From Balanoglossus misakiensis (Eukaryota > Hemichordata), in assembly GCA_040954595.2 (NCBI GenBank), contig CM082588.2, forward strand, positions 11,966,001-12,030,000: DNA of 64,000 nucleotides, written 5' to 3'. The translations under genes and the position numbers were made by a program. Positions within the stretch are counted from its first letter, which is position 1. Every line of letters starts with the position of its first letter. Below are positions 1 through 9,119 of this stretch, one piece after another. The notes beneath the pieces were generated by a model. It had not been told where the DNA came from and made no database searches. It saw only the letters and a program-made list of their open reading frames with translations.

Positions 1-1836
1 ATGGGCGCGACACTGGCCACTAGCTCTGCATGGCCTGGCTAATCAATGTTGACGCAAGGGTTGACCCCACCAAACACTCAAAATTGATGGGCACGACACT
101 GGCCACTAGCTCTGGCCTGGCTAATCAAGGTTGACGCAAAGGTTGACCCCACCAAACACTCAAAATTGATGGGCACGACACTGGCCACTAGCTCTGGCCT
201 GGCTAATCAAGGTTGACGCAAGGGTTGACCCCACCAAACACTCAAAATTAATGGGCGCGACACTGGCCACTAAGCTCTGGCCTGGCTAATCAATGTTGAT
301 GCAAGGGTTGACCCCACCAAACACTCATAATTGATGGGCACGACACTCGCCACTAGCTCTGGCCTGGCTAATCAAGGTTGACGCAAGGGTTGACCCCACC
401 AAACACTCAAAATTGATGGGCACGACACTGTCCACTAAGCTCTGGCCTGGCTAATCAAGGTTGACGCAAGGGTTGACCCCACCAAACACTCATAATCGAT
501 GGGCACGACACTGGCCACTAGCTCTGGCCTGGCTAATCAAGGTTGACGCAAGGGTTGACCCCACCAAACACTCAAAATTGATGGGCACGACACTGGCCAC
601 TAGCTCTGGCCTGGCTAATCAATGTTGATGCAAGGGTTGACCCCACCAAACACTCAAAATTGATGGGCACGACACTGGCCACTAGCTCTGGCCTGGCTAA
701 TCAATGTTGACGCAAGGGTTGACCCCACCAAACACTCAAAATTGATGGGCGCGACACTGGCCACTAGCTCTGGCCTGGCTAATCAATGTTGACGCAAGGG
801 TTGACCCCACCAAACACTCAAAATTAATGGGTGCGACACTGGCCACTAGCTCTGGTCTGGCTAATCAATGTTGACGCAAGGGTTGACCCCACCAAACACT
901 CAAAATTGATGGGCGCGACACTGGCCACTAGCTCTGGCGTGGCTAATCAAGGTTGACGCAACGGTTGACCCCACCAAACACTCAAAATTAATGGGCGCGA
1001 CACTGGCCCCTAGCTCTGGCCTGGCTAATCCAGGTTGACGCAAGGGTTGACCCCACCAAACACTCAAAATTAATGGGCGCGACACTGGCCACTAAGCTCT
1101 GGCCTGGCTAATCAATGTTGACGCAAGGGTTGACCCCACCAAACACTCATAATTGATGGGCACGACACTCGCCACTAGCTCTGGCCTGGCTAATCAAGGT
1201 TGACGCAAGGGTTGACCCCACCAAACACTCAAAATTGATGGGCACGACACTGGCCACTAAGCTCTGGCCTGGCTAATCAAGGTTGACGCAAGGGTTGACC
1301 CCACCAAACACTCAAAATTGATGGGCACGACACTGGCCACTAAGCTCTGGCCTGGCTAATCAAGGTTGACGCAAGGGTTGACCCCACCAAACACTCAAAA
1401 TTGATGGGCACGACACTGGCCACTAGCTCTGGCCTGGCTAATCAATGTTGATGCAAGGGTTGACCCCACCAAACACTCAAAATTGATGGGCGCGACACTG
1501 GCCACTAGCTCTGGCCTGGCTAATCAATGTTGACGCAAGGGTTGACCCCACCAAACACTCAAAATTGATGGGCGCGACACTGGCCACTAGCTCTGGCCTG
1601 GCTAATCAATGTTGACGCAAGGGTTGACCCCACCAAACACTCAAAATTTATGGGCGCGACACTGGCCACTAGCTCTGGCCTGGCTAATCAATGTTGACGC
1701 AAGGGTTGACCCCACCAAACACTCAAAATTGATGGGCACGACACTGGCCACTAGCTCTGGCGTGGCTAATCAAGGTTGACGCAAAGGTTGACCCCACCAA
1801 ACACTCAAAATTAATGGGCGCGACACTGGCCACTAA
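1..1836. repeat. 82-bp minisatellite array
   Basis: About 22 head-to-tail copies of a unit of roughly 82 bp are visible. Each copy contains the phrases GGCCACTAGCTCTGGCCTGG, CTAATCAA and GGTTGACCCCACCAAACACT. Copies differ by single substitutions (AATGTTGA or AAGGTTGA, GGGCGCGA or GGGCACGA) and by a one-base insertion giving CACTAAGCTC. The array begins before the window and ends at the MITE at 1837. The short reading frames inside it result from repetition and have no protein signature. Confidence 0.97.
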
Positions 1837-2661
1837 GGCTGCATTCACAAACACCTCTGGAGGGGGGGGGGGGGCAGGAGAATTGAGGGGGGGATTTGTC
1901 AATGTTTGAAAGGTGTTGATAAATGGAGGGTATGTAAGGGGGGGGATTTGAAATAATTTAGGGACTGAAAGGGGGGGACTTGAAAACTTTGACGACTAAA
2001 TATTTATTTTGAGTCCACAAAAATGCAGTTTCGCGCCCTTTATTTTACAAAATTTTCTAATGTGGGAGGGGGACACCCCCTCCCACACCCACCCCCTCCA
2101 TCTATCAACACCTTTCAAACATTGACTGGTTTATCTAGTGTCCCAGGTCAGGGGACTTGCCCCCACCCCATGATAACTTTGAGCGCGTGGCGGTTAAATT
2201 TGTCCTCCCCAACATACCGGTAGTTGAGTTAATGTGCTTTTGCCAGGTTCATTAAAATGCAGCTTTGAGCTCTGTATTTTATAAAATTTTCTTACGTGGG
2301 AGGGGGACACCCTCTCCCAAACCCACCCCCTTCAATTCTTGGTTTACAATGTCTCCCAACACAGAATACAGATACTTAAAAAATAAAAACAATGTTCAGT
2401 TTTAATACCCACTGATGAGGGGAAACATCAGTTTCAAATTCTTTTCATGGGAGCGCTGTTTTTCTTTTTTACAAGATAGATAGGTGATGTGTTTTGCTGA
2501 GTGGAAGAAAATGGGGGGGGGGGACTTGAAAATTTTAGCAGTTCGGAAGGGGGGGATTTGAAAATATTTCGGGTTGTTGAGGGGGGGCATGTGAAAATTA
2601 ACGGTAAAAAAAATTGAATTCTCCCGCCCCCCCCCCTCCAGAGGTGTTTGTGAATGCAGCC
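1837..2661. mobile_element. MITE with 45-bp inverted ends, PIF/Harbinger-like
   Basis: The left end begins GGCTGCATTCACAAACACCT and the right end is its reverse complement. The match continues through a long G tract to GAGAATT, about 45 bp in all, interrupted only by tract length and an A/G difference. The trinucleotide TAA flanks both sides (1834-1836 and 2662-2664), as expected for the 3-bp TWA duplication of PIF/Harbinger elements. No transposase frame is present. Inside, the segment near 1898-1929 recurs inverted near 2097-2126, and a G/C-rich segment (GTGGGAGGGGGACACC) occurs twice, near 2062 and 2297. Family assignment rests only on duplication size and lack of coding capacity. Confidence 0.8.
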
Positions 2662-2664
2662 TAA

Positions 2665-3855
2665 TCTTGCCATAATGTATGAAAATCAGAATCTTTGTCA
2701 GAGTGGAGTGAATATTTACATGTACCGTTCAAGCTATTTATCATAGTGTTGTATGGAGGGAGCCATATTTGGGTGCTGCATCCAATTATTATTTGTCTGA
2801 CTAAAACCTCCATGCTGTCCCACTCAGTTGACATTTATAATTAGGTAAACATTATAAGTAAGAACGTTTTATGGACTAGTTGTATCTAAATGTAAAATCG
2901 TGAAATTAATAATGTCAAAGGTTGCAGTTCATGTGCCTTTAATAAAGATAAGCGATCGGGTCATGCAATTTTTGTCATCAAAGTTTCCGAGCGAAGTAAT
3001 TGCCTGTGTGTGGGGGGAGGGTACTTTCCAGTGTGTAGTATTTACAGGGACATTTGAAGCATGTGCATTTGTTATCATAGTTATTGTTCAATTTGTCTCG
3101 AAGTCAGTGTTAAAATAAACTTCAAAAAATCAAAATGATTGAACTGTCTTTTGTTCTTATACTCTGGTGTAATACTTTCACCTTAGACCCTTAGGGGTCT
3201 ATGCTTTCGCACACTTGGCTCATGGAAGTACAGCTACAGAATACTATATCACTCATGAAAATAATTTGTATACGCCCCAATGATCCTGCACTGTTGTTGC
3301 ACACTTCTTTCTTAATATTTCTATTTCATTCATAATTCTCCAAGAATAGCTTCCACAAAACTCTATTGCACTGACAACTGCCCCCCCCCCCTTGAAGCTC
3401 TATTGCACTGACAATGGACACCCCCCCCCCAATACCTTCATGCATCACAAGTGTTGTCCAAATTCAAAATCATATCCCTAATATGATCTCCAAAAACTTA
3501 TTTAGTCATACACCAAAAATAACAGCATACAAAAAAAACAAATTAACAGTATTTACAAAATATCAAGACTTTAGATTGCACATGTTTATCAAAAATAGAG
3601 TCACGGACGTGTTTTTCTCAGGGGTCTATGATTGACTGTTTGGATGTAAATAAAAAGTCAGCAAGCCTGTAGCACAGTGTACTCATTTCAAAATTTACAT
3701 TTTTCAAGTGACAGTTGATATAGGAATACATCATTTTATTTCATGTTCATAAAATAGCCACTGCCATTATTGACTGCTGTCATCACCAATCTCCTACAAA
3801 AAGTGAAGACAGCAAGATGAATGTACACCCTCAAAGTTTTAGAGCTTCTTTTTTT
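2665..3855. other. non-coding spacer, no recognised gene
   Basis: AT-rich sequence with no recognisable protein. A 72-codon plus-strand frame at 2900-3118 overlaps an AATAAA near its stop, followed by an A-rich stretch. This could be the 3' end of an unseen plus-strand transcript, but the peptide matches no family I know. The spacer also holds the C-rich duplication at 3361-3432 and two copies of the 9-mer GGGTCTATG. Confidence 0.5.
3361..3432. repeat. two-copy tandem duplication ending in poly-C
   Basis: CTCTATTGCACTGACAA occurs at 3361 and again at 3398. Each copy is followed within a few bases by a run of 10-11 C residues. It looks like a simple slippage or tandem duplication of about 37 bp. 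Confidence 0.85.
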
Positions 3856-4132
3856 CAGGGTTCGCACACCTAGGCCAACTTGAAATTCCAGGAGATTTTT
3901 GGCAAATTTTAAGAGTATTTTTGATATAAAATGCCATTTTCCAGGAGTATTTGCATTTGGAACACTACTTGTATGCACAAATACTGTTAGTTTTAGATTT
4001 TGTAGTTTGGCAAGCAATCTCCTGTATGACAGTGCCATAATTCTTGAATGATGTTTACAAAATAACATATTTTCCAAGAGTTTCAAGGAGAGGTATGAAA
4101 TTTCAGGAGTTTCTGGGAGTGTACGAACCCTG
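3856..4132. mobile_element. small MITE with CAGGGTTCG ends
   Basis: The left end reads CAGGGTTCGCACAC. The right end, read inward on the other strand, is CAGGGTTCGTACAC, so a 277-bp element has inverted ends differing at one base over the first 14. Subterminal sequence contains related AAATTCCAGGA and AAATTTCAGGA phrases. Flanks are T-rich on both sides, so the target duplication cannot be read with certainty. The termini and small size resemble hAT-type MITEs; that class is inference. It lies just downstream of the transposase stop codon, possibly in its 3' untranslated region. Confidence 0.65.
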
Positions 4133-4224
4133 TTTTCTTTTCCATTCTCTGATACTGGTTTTCATAGCTTCCTGACAAGTCTTAAGTTCTGTCTTATTTT
4201 ACAACTGCAATGCAGTATCAGTGA

Positions 4225-4505
4225 TCAACGACGACGTTTTGGTAGAGGTGTATTTTCCACTTCACCATTTGCAACAGGACCTCTGACATTTCCTCCATTG
4301 ACTCTCATCAAGTTTGAGCTCTTCATTCTGAGGGCATTTGCAGAGTGCCAAAACTGCAATACTGACGGTGCTTCATTCCCCCCTTTCATCTGACGGTGGT
4401 TCCCAAAGTAGGATTCAAGGGGATCTTGGTTGAACTTTTCAGACAGTACACAGGTGACACCGGGTTGAGCCAACAGGTACTCTGTGACCATGACGAATGA
4501 GTTGA
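4225..4505 (-). CDS. transposase exon 8, C-terminal exon
   Basis: The acceptor CATTGCAG precedes 4505 and the stop TGA is at 4225-4227. The exon carries LSEKFNQDPLESYFGNHRQM, the signature around the third catalytic acidic residue of P-like transposases, followed by a VLQFWHSANALR helix. It ends in a basic PLPKRRR tail that could be a nuclear localisation signal. No canonical AATAAA was seen close after the stop. Confidence 0.87.
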
Positions 4506-7500
4506 CTGCAATGAGAAATTATTGAAAATATATAATAAAACCTCCACAAACCACAAGACATCACTTGTGCTGTGAAAATTCAGATAGGCTTTGTTGGGCA
4601 TTTCCTAAATTTAAATCTGTCATCATTCCATGTAATATATATTTGAATGGCAAAAGATACCTCAATTGACAAAAAATAATCAAGAATACTTCATCAGAAC
4701 ATTACTTACCTGTCATGAAGAGACCTTCAATTGTCTCCCTGCTTAGTTTCATTCTATAGCCCAAGAAGTCATCCTGCAACCACTACAAAAATATCCCTTT
4801 TCAGCAATAAAATACTTCAAACAACCTCAATGTCACAAAATTACAGCTAATGTACTTTGGAAATACACATTTTATATGACTTGGCTGTTGGACCATAAAG
4901 TTTTCATGGTGAAAGCAATAGATAGAAGATCTATTGCATGATATCATTTGTGATTGGCAATGGAGCCCAAAATTATGTTCTCTGAATTTATTTTGATAAA
5001 AAAAACAGGGGAAGCAACCATGCAAGCATGAAGCAACAATTACCTTACGCCTAGGATCATCAGGTGATCTGTATGGCATCAGATCAGGCTTTCTTTTCTT
5101 TACACCTTCTGTCATACTTCTGACATTTAAACAGTCAAAAAAATTGTCAAAGTTTCTGACAAATTCAATGGTTGGAGCCATCTGATGCCTGTTTCTCCCA
5201 AAAACAGACAGAGCATTGGCGACTGTGGAACTGAGGACCTACAGTAAGAAAAAGAGGTGAAATTAGTAATGCCATTACATGTTCAGTTTCTCTTGATTTA
5301 CATTCTACTTTGAGTGATTACTGGGGTTACATACACTGCATGGACAAATTTCTTCAATGTTTAATATATAATAGGAGAAAGAAATTTTGTTGTTTCTTAC
5401 TCTTTCATAAGGGTCTGTGAATAAAAGTATTTAGAAAGGTTATTGCACACAACAGAATTCATAAAGTCAAGTCTTATCATAATAATCATGTCTCAGTACC
5501 TGTGCTGCATATTTCACTTTCATACGTGAAAATGATGTCAGGTGTATGTGTTCATACTTCAGTTTGTGGCAGAGAAATAAACCTCCTCTCTCCAAATCAG
5601 CCTTGTACAAATCAGCTACTGTCTTCCAAACAATGTGCTCCCCATTCTGTAATTACAAATGAAAGGAATACTCACTAGATTAGTAAATTGTTTGTTACTC
5701 AATACTTAAAAAGCTATGACAATAAACACAGGAAATGCAGATTGGAAGTAAATGGTACTATTGTTTTAATATAACAGTTATACTTTCATTAAAATTCTTT
5801 GGATTAATATAGCTTAATATTTTTGAACAAATTATCTAACTTCAGTTTGAATGAGAAAATGTGATGACAATACAGTTGAAGTCTAAAAACAAGATCATAT
5901 AGAAGAATGCTGTCAACGCACTCACAACGTATTGGGTCTATGATTCTATGTAATAATTTTCAGTCTTACCCATAATAATCGCTTCTTGTTATGAGCACCA
6001 GAGTTTGACCAACAGTTTCTTGTCGTCTTTATAAGATGTGGCACATCTGACATGAAGTATATGTACCTATCTTCTTCATTGGCACACACATTCAGCGTTC
6101 TGTGTGTAATCAATTCGTGCTGCTCACCAGAGTCATGTAACCTGTAGAAACGTCTATTGGGTGATGCACCGTCTGAAGTAGACACCAATACTTTGAAGCC
6201 ATATTCCTCCAAAACGTTAACAACTTCCCAGACTAGAGGAAATAAAAAGTCTGATGTGATTGAAGTTGTCGGATAATGTGCTACTGGATAATTTAAACGG
6301 ATGCAGACACCCCTCACCATAAAGACGAGCATGTACTTGGCAATATCACATTGCACTGGTCTGTCTTGCAGCGACATTTCATAGGCGATGAGGGAATTAT
6401 TGAAATTCCCAACATCTGTGAAACCCACCAATTCACCAGAGCTCTTCTCAAAGACAAGATCTGCATGGATTTTCAGCTCATCATGGACCAGAACAACGTA
6501 CTTTTGGTGTTCTGACAGCTCAGTGAAATTGCTCTCTCTGTACAGCTGCTGTATGACATCTCCTGTAATTCCATTGCCTCCTTTTGTCCAGTGAGTGTAA
6601 TCAAGTAGGGTTCGCTCACTTGGTAACTTGATGACACCAGATTCTTTCAGTGTACGATATGCAGCCGAAGAACGTAGCTTTATATTCAAACACCACTTGA
6701 TGAACATCGGGTGCCATCTCATCCCTTTTGACTCTGAACACTTCATGGCCTTTGTCTGCTGTTCCCAGAATAATTTCTGAAAGGAGCCCTCTTCAAATTC
6801 CTTGTTGATAGTTTCTTCATAGTCAGCAGCAAATTTCTCAAAATCACCACTTAGCTCCTGATTGAAAACAAGACCATCTTTCTCTATACTGGCCTGCAAT
6901 TTCTGCTTCAAACGTCCTTCACTCATCTGCACTCTATTCTTTTCTTTTATAATGTTCTTTGTTCTCTCGTACAGTTCCTCATGAGAAAGTTTTGATAGTG
7001 GTGCGTGACTGTTGTGGTCTGTTTTATTTTGCTTTTTTCCTGTCTCATTCTTCATTGTGTCTTTATGGAGCATGGAAAATAAAGAGTTTCTGAACTGCCA
7101 GCAATTACCACATCGTTCATTTCCATTGTTCAAGATCATTTGACACTGAGCTGAGTGTATTGTTGTTTCAACTGTCTCACCTCTTCTGGTCTGCAAAGGT
7201 GCCACATGCTGCCACCCAGCAACTTCATCTGCACTGCGAGCTTTCTTGAAGAAACCCTTCCGTGCTCTGGCAACACCATGAAATTTGGAATCTGGATTGC
7301 CAATGCACACGATGGTATTGTGTACCATGTTAAGAATGTCAAGTACCATTGAAACAGAATTGACAGTTTGTGGCAATGTGCAAAGAGGTTTCTTATTGTC
7401 ACATGGCTCATTATAGACAGTGACTGACCAGTGTAAGTCTTTGGTTACAGTTATGTCTTTTATGACAGTTGACTGCATTGATGCATCTTTTATAATGTAC

Positions 7501-9081
7501 ATCAGGTGGATATCATTGTCATCTGCCTGGTATAGCCAACCACATGGCAGAGAGCACTGAGCCAGACCCGTTCTTATGGATGTATATGGCAAAGGATAAT
7601 GAAAAACAGGGTGTACTATTTGGTCATGTGTTCCTGTGATAAGACAAGAGTTTTCTTTCGACATGTGGTGCACTGAGAATTCCACAGCCTTGTCAACGAC
7701 CCTGTCATCTGTGCTGGATAAAGAATTGTCACATGCTGTTTCTTCAGTTGTTGAGATATGTTGTGGTACCTTGTCAATTCCCTGACTAACTGTATTTTGC
7801 TGGTTTTTAGAATATGACGCAGCAATTTCAGCAAAATCTTGCAAAACACTGAAGTTTCTCTCATTCTTTTTCAATTCTGTAGTGGGGCTCTTCTGTTGTA
7901 GATCTTCTAACAGCCGCCTAGCGCATTTCTTGTTAGGTGTGGTGATCTGCAAAGGTGGAAACACAAGGCATTACCACGTTAAAATTTTGAAAACTTAGCC
8001 ATGTTCCAGTATAGAACCTCAAGGGTTTTATTGTTCAAAGTTACAATCTTGATGATATTACATTGACTGCCTTGAAAGAAATTATGAAGTTTACAATGTG
8101 AACTCAATCTTAACTCAAAATAGCAATACAAAATGCTAATATCATTACCTTCTCTTCTCCTTGATGTGCCTCATTAATTTGGCTGTTTGAATGGGAGACA
8201 GCGATTTCCGCAAAATCTTGCAAAACACTGAAGCTTCTCTCATTCATTTTCAATTCTGTAGTGGGGCTCTTTTGTTGTAGTTCTTCTAACACCTGCCTAG
8301 CACATTTCTTGTTAGGTGTGGTGATCTGGAAAGGTGGAAACACAAGGCATTACCACGTTAATTTTTTGAAATCTTAGCCATTTTCCAGACTTCCAGTATA
8401 GAACCTCAAGGGTTTTATAGTTCAAAATTACAATCTTGATGATATGACATTGACCGCCCTGAAAGAAATTTTTACAACTTGGACTCAATCTTATCTCAAA
8501 ATAGCAATACAAAATGCCAATATCATTACCTTGTCTTCTCCTTGATGTGCCTCATTGTTTTGGCTGTTTGAATGGGAGACAGCGATTTCCGCAAATTCAT
8601 TCAGAATGCTAAAATCTCCCTTGTTACATCCTTTGTATCTTTTCACCTTTGCAGCGAGGCTCTTCTTCCTTTCTGCATTTTTAATCCTCCTCCCAATACC
8701 TTTCTTGTAGGGCATGGTGATCTGAAGATACAAATGCATAACAGCATTACTTTTTAAGTTTCAAATAGTAACTAACAGCTACAGAAATGCTAGAGACTGT
8801 TTTGGGTCTACCATTCAAAACAATGGGAAGAGACCATCTTTACCAAATGACATGTTGTTCAAACCAAGTACACTGGTATAGTATTAATTAAGTTTTGACA
8901 ACACACTTTCTGCTTTGGATAATTTTTTTCAAGGTGGTTCAGAAGCTGACAGCGTCCTGAAAGAGAATTGTGTGTTGTTTCTGATTTGGAATTTTACAAT
9001 CTCTATCACTCCTATTAATAACTAGCTACTAATTACCTGGTCAATTGCTTCACAAATGAATGTATCTTTCACAAAACACAT
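4225..9081 (-). CDS. P-element/THAP9-like transposase, eight-exon gene
   Basis: The proposed coding sequence joins 9037-9081, 8530-8721, 8149-8325, 5970-7946, 5500-5646, 5044-5238, 4710-4782 and 4225-4505 on the minus strand. Every junction has AG acceptor and GT donor, all phases match, and the total is 3087 nt, or 1028 residues plus stop. Drosophila P transposase is 751 residues and human THAP9 about 900, so this is long, mainly at the N terminus. Family evidence: an HDELKI motif (Asp at 6480-6482), SDGASPNRRFYRLH (Asp at 6171-6173), HLIKTTRN, MKVKYAAQ, FFDCLNVR, KPDLMPYRSPDDPRRK and FNQDPLESYFGNHRQMKGGN (Glu at 4414-4416). The two Asp and the Glu fit the RNase-H-like catalytic triad. The ATG at 9081 was chosen because the frame meets a stop if read back into the candidate upstream exon. 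No THAP zinc finger was found, which is unusual. The intact frame suggests recent activity or selection. Function as an active transposase is inferred. Confidence 0.85.
4710..4782 (-). CDS. transposase exon 7
   Basis: This 73-nt exon encodes WLQDDFLGYRMKLSRETIEG and a few more residues, ending in phase 1 at an ACAG/GTAAGT donor. The acceptor is TTTTTGTAG. The content and the phase join to exon 8 (GTC, Val) support it despite its short length. Confidence 0.8.
5044..5238 (-). CDS. transposase exon 6
   Basis: This exon has 65 codons in phase 0, with acceptor TACTGTAG and donor AAG/GTAATT. It begins VLSSTVANAL and contains FVRNFDNFFDCLNVRS and KRKPDLMPYRSPDDPRRK, both conserved phrases in the THAP9/P family. 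The open frame extends past 5044 only because the intron happens to be open. Confidence 0.85.
5500..5646 (-). CDS. transposase exon 5
   Basis: This exon has 49 codons in phase 0, with acceptor TTACAG and donor GTACTG. It encodes HIVWKTVADLY near its start and HIHLTSFSRMKVKYAAQ at its end. That phrase pattern is typical of P-element-like transposases just after the second catalytic Asp region, within the GTP-binding insertion area of Drosophila P. It was too short and ATG-poor to appear as a standalone reading frame. Confidence 0.82.
5970..7946 (-). CDS. transposase exon 4, main catalytic exon
   Basis: This exon has 659 codons. The open frame runs further 5' to 7964, but its first five codons lie in the intron because TTTGCAG at 7947-7953 (minus strand) is the acceptor. 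Residues 1-45 repeat exons 2 and 3. The middle holds a CGNC-type cysteine cluster (NGNERCGNCWQF) and a Lys/Glu-rich stretch that may form a coiled coil. The P-family region follows: SSAAYRTLKESGVIKLPSERTLLDY, then HDELKI with the first catalytic Asp, then SDGASPNRRFY with the second, then HLIKTTRN just before the donor GTAAGA. The frame is uninterrupted throughout. Confidence 0.88.
8149..8325 (-). CDS. transposase exon 3, second tandem-duplicate exon
   Basis: This exon has 59 codons in phase 0, flanked by AG at 8326-8327 and GT at 8147-8148. It starts ITTPNKKCAR and carries LQQKSPTTELK and FSVLQDFAEIA. These match the first 45 or so residues of the large exon almost residue for residue. The flanking intron DNA is also duplicated, so the repeat unit is exon plus intron, about 380 bp. 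Confidence 0.78.
8530..8721 (-). CDS. transposase exon 2, first tandem-duplicate exon
   Basis: This exon has 64 codons in phase 0, with acceptor AG before 8721 and donor GTAATG after 8530. It starts ITMPYKK and ends SNSQNNEAHQGEDK. The second half (FAEIAVSHSNSQ, NEAHQGE) is nearly the same as exon 3. The first half is diverged and very rich in Lys and Arg, so it might bind nucleic acid or act as a nuclear localisation signal (inference). Confidence 0.75.
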
Positions 9082-9119
9082 CCTGGGAGAATCAGAAGCA
9101 TCGCAGATAAATAGCTTCA
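9037..9119 (-). CDS. transposase exon 1, probable start exon
   Basis: The minus strand shows a pyrimidine-rich acceptor ending TTACAG before 9119 and a CAG/GTAATT donor after 9037. The open frame ends ICEAIDQ and enters the next exon in phase. An ATG at 9081 would start the protein at MCFVKDTF. If an undetected upstream coding exon exists, the full 83 nt could be coding. The sequence is Cys-containing but does not fit the C2CH spacing of a THAP finger. Confidence 0.6.

Larger units (their letters stand above)
7946..8721 (-). repeat. tandem exon-intron duplication, period ~380 bp
   Basis: Acceptor sites lie at 7946, 8325 and 8721. The matching intron phrases GGTGGAAACACAAGGCATTA (7950s and 8330s), CCTCAAGGGTTTTAT and AATAGCAATACAAAATGC recur in the same order. 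Exon 3 and the start of exon 4 are closest to each other. Exon 2 shares mainly its 3' half. This looks like two rounds of local duplication in which the coding frame was kept. Confidence 0.85.

Noticed and set aside
900-1085. Minus-strand frame in the 82-bp minisatellite
   Set aside because: Chance frame created by the repeat. It holds two near-copies of the same peptide and no family signal.
2900-3118. 72-codon plus-strand frame with an AATAAA overlapping its end
   Set aside because: Could be the last exon of an unseen gene, but no acceptor, homology or codon signal supports it.
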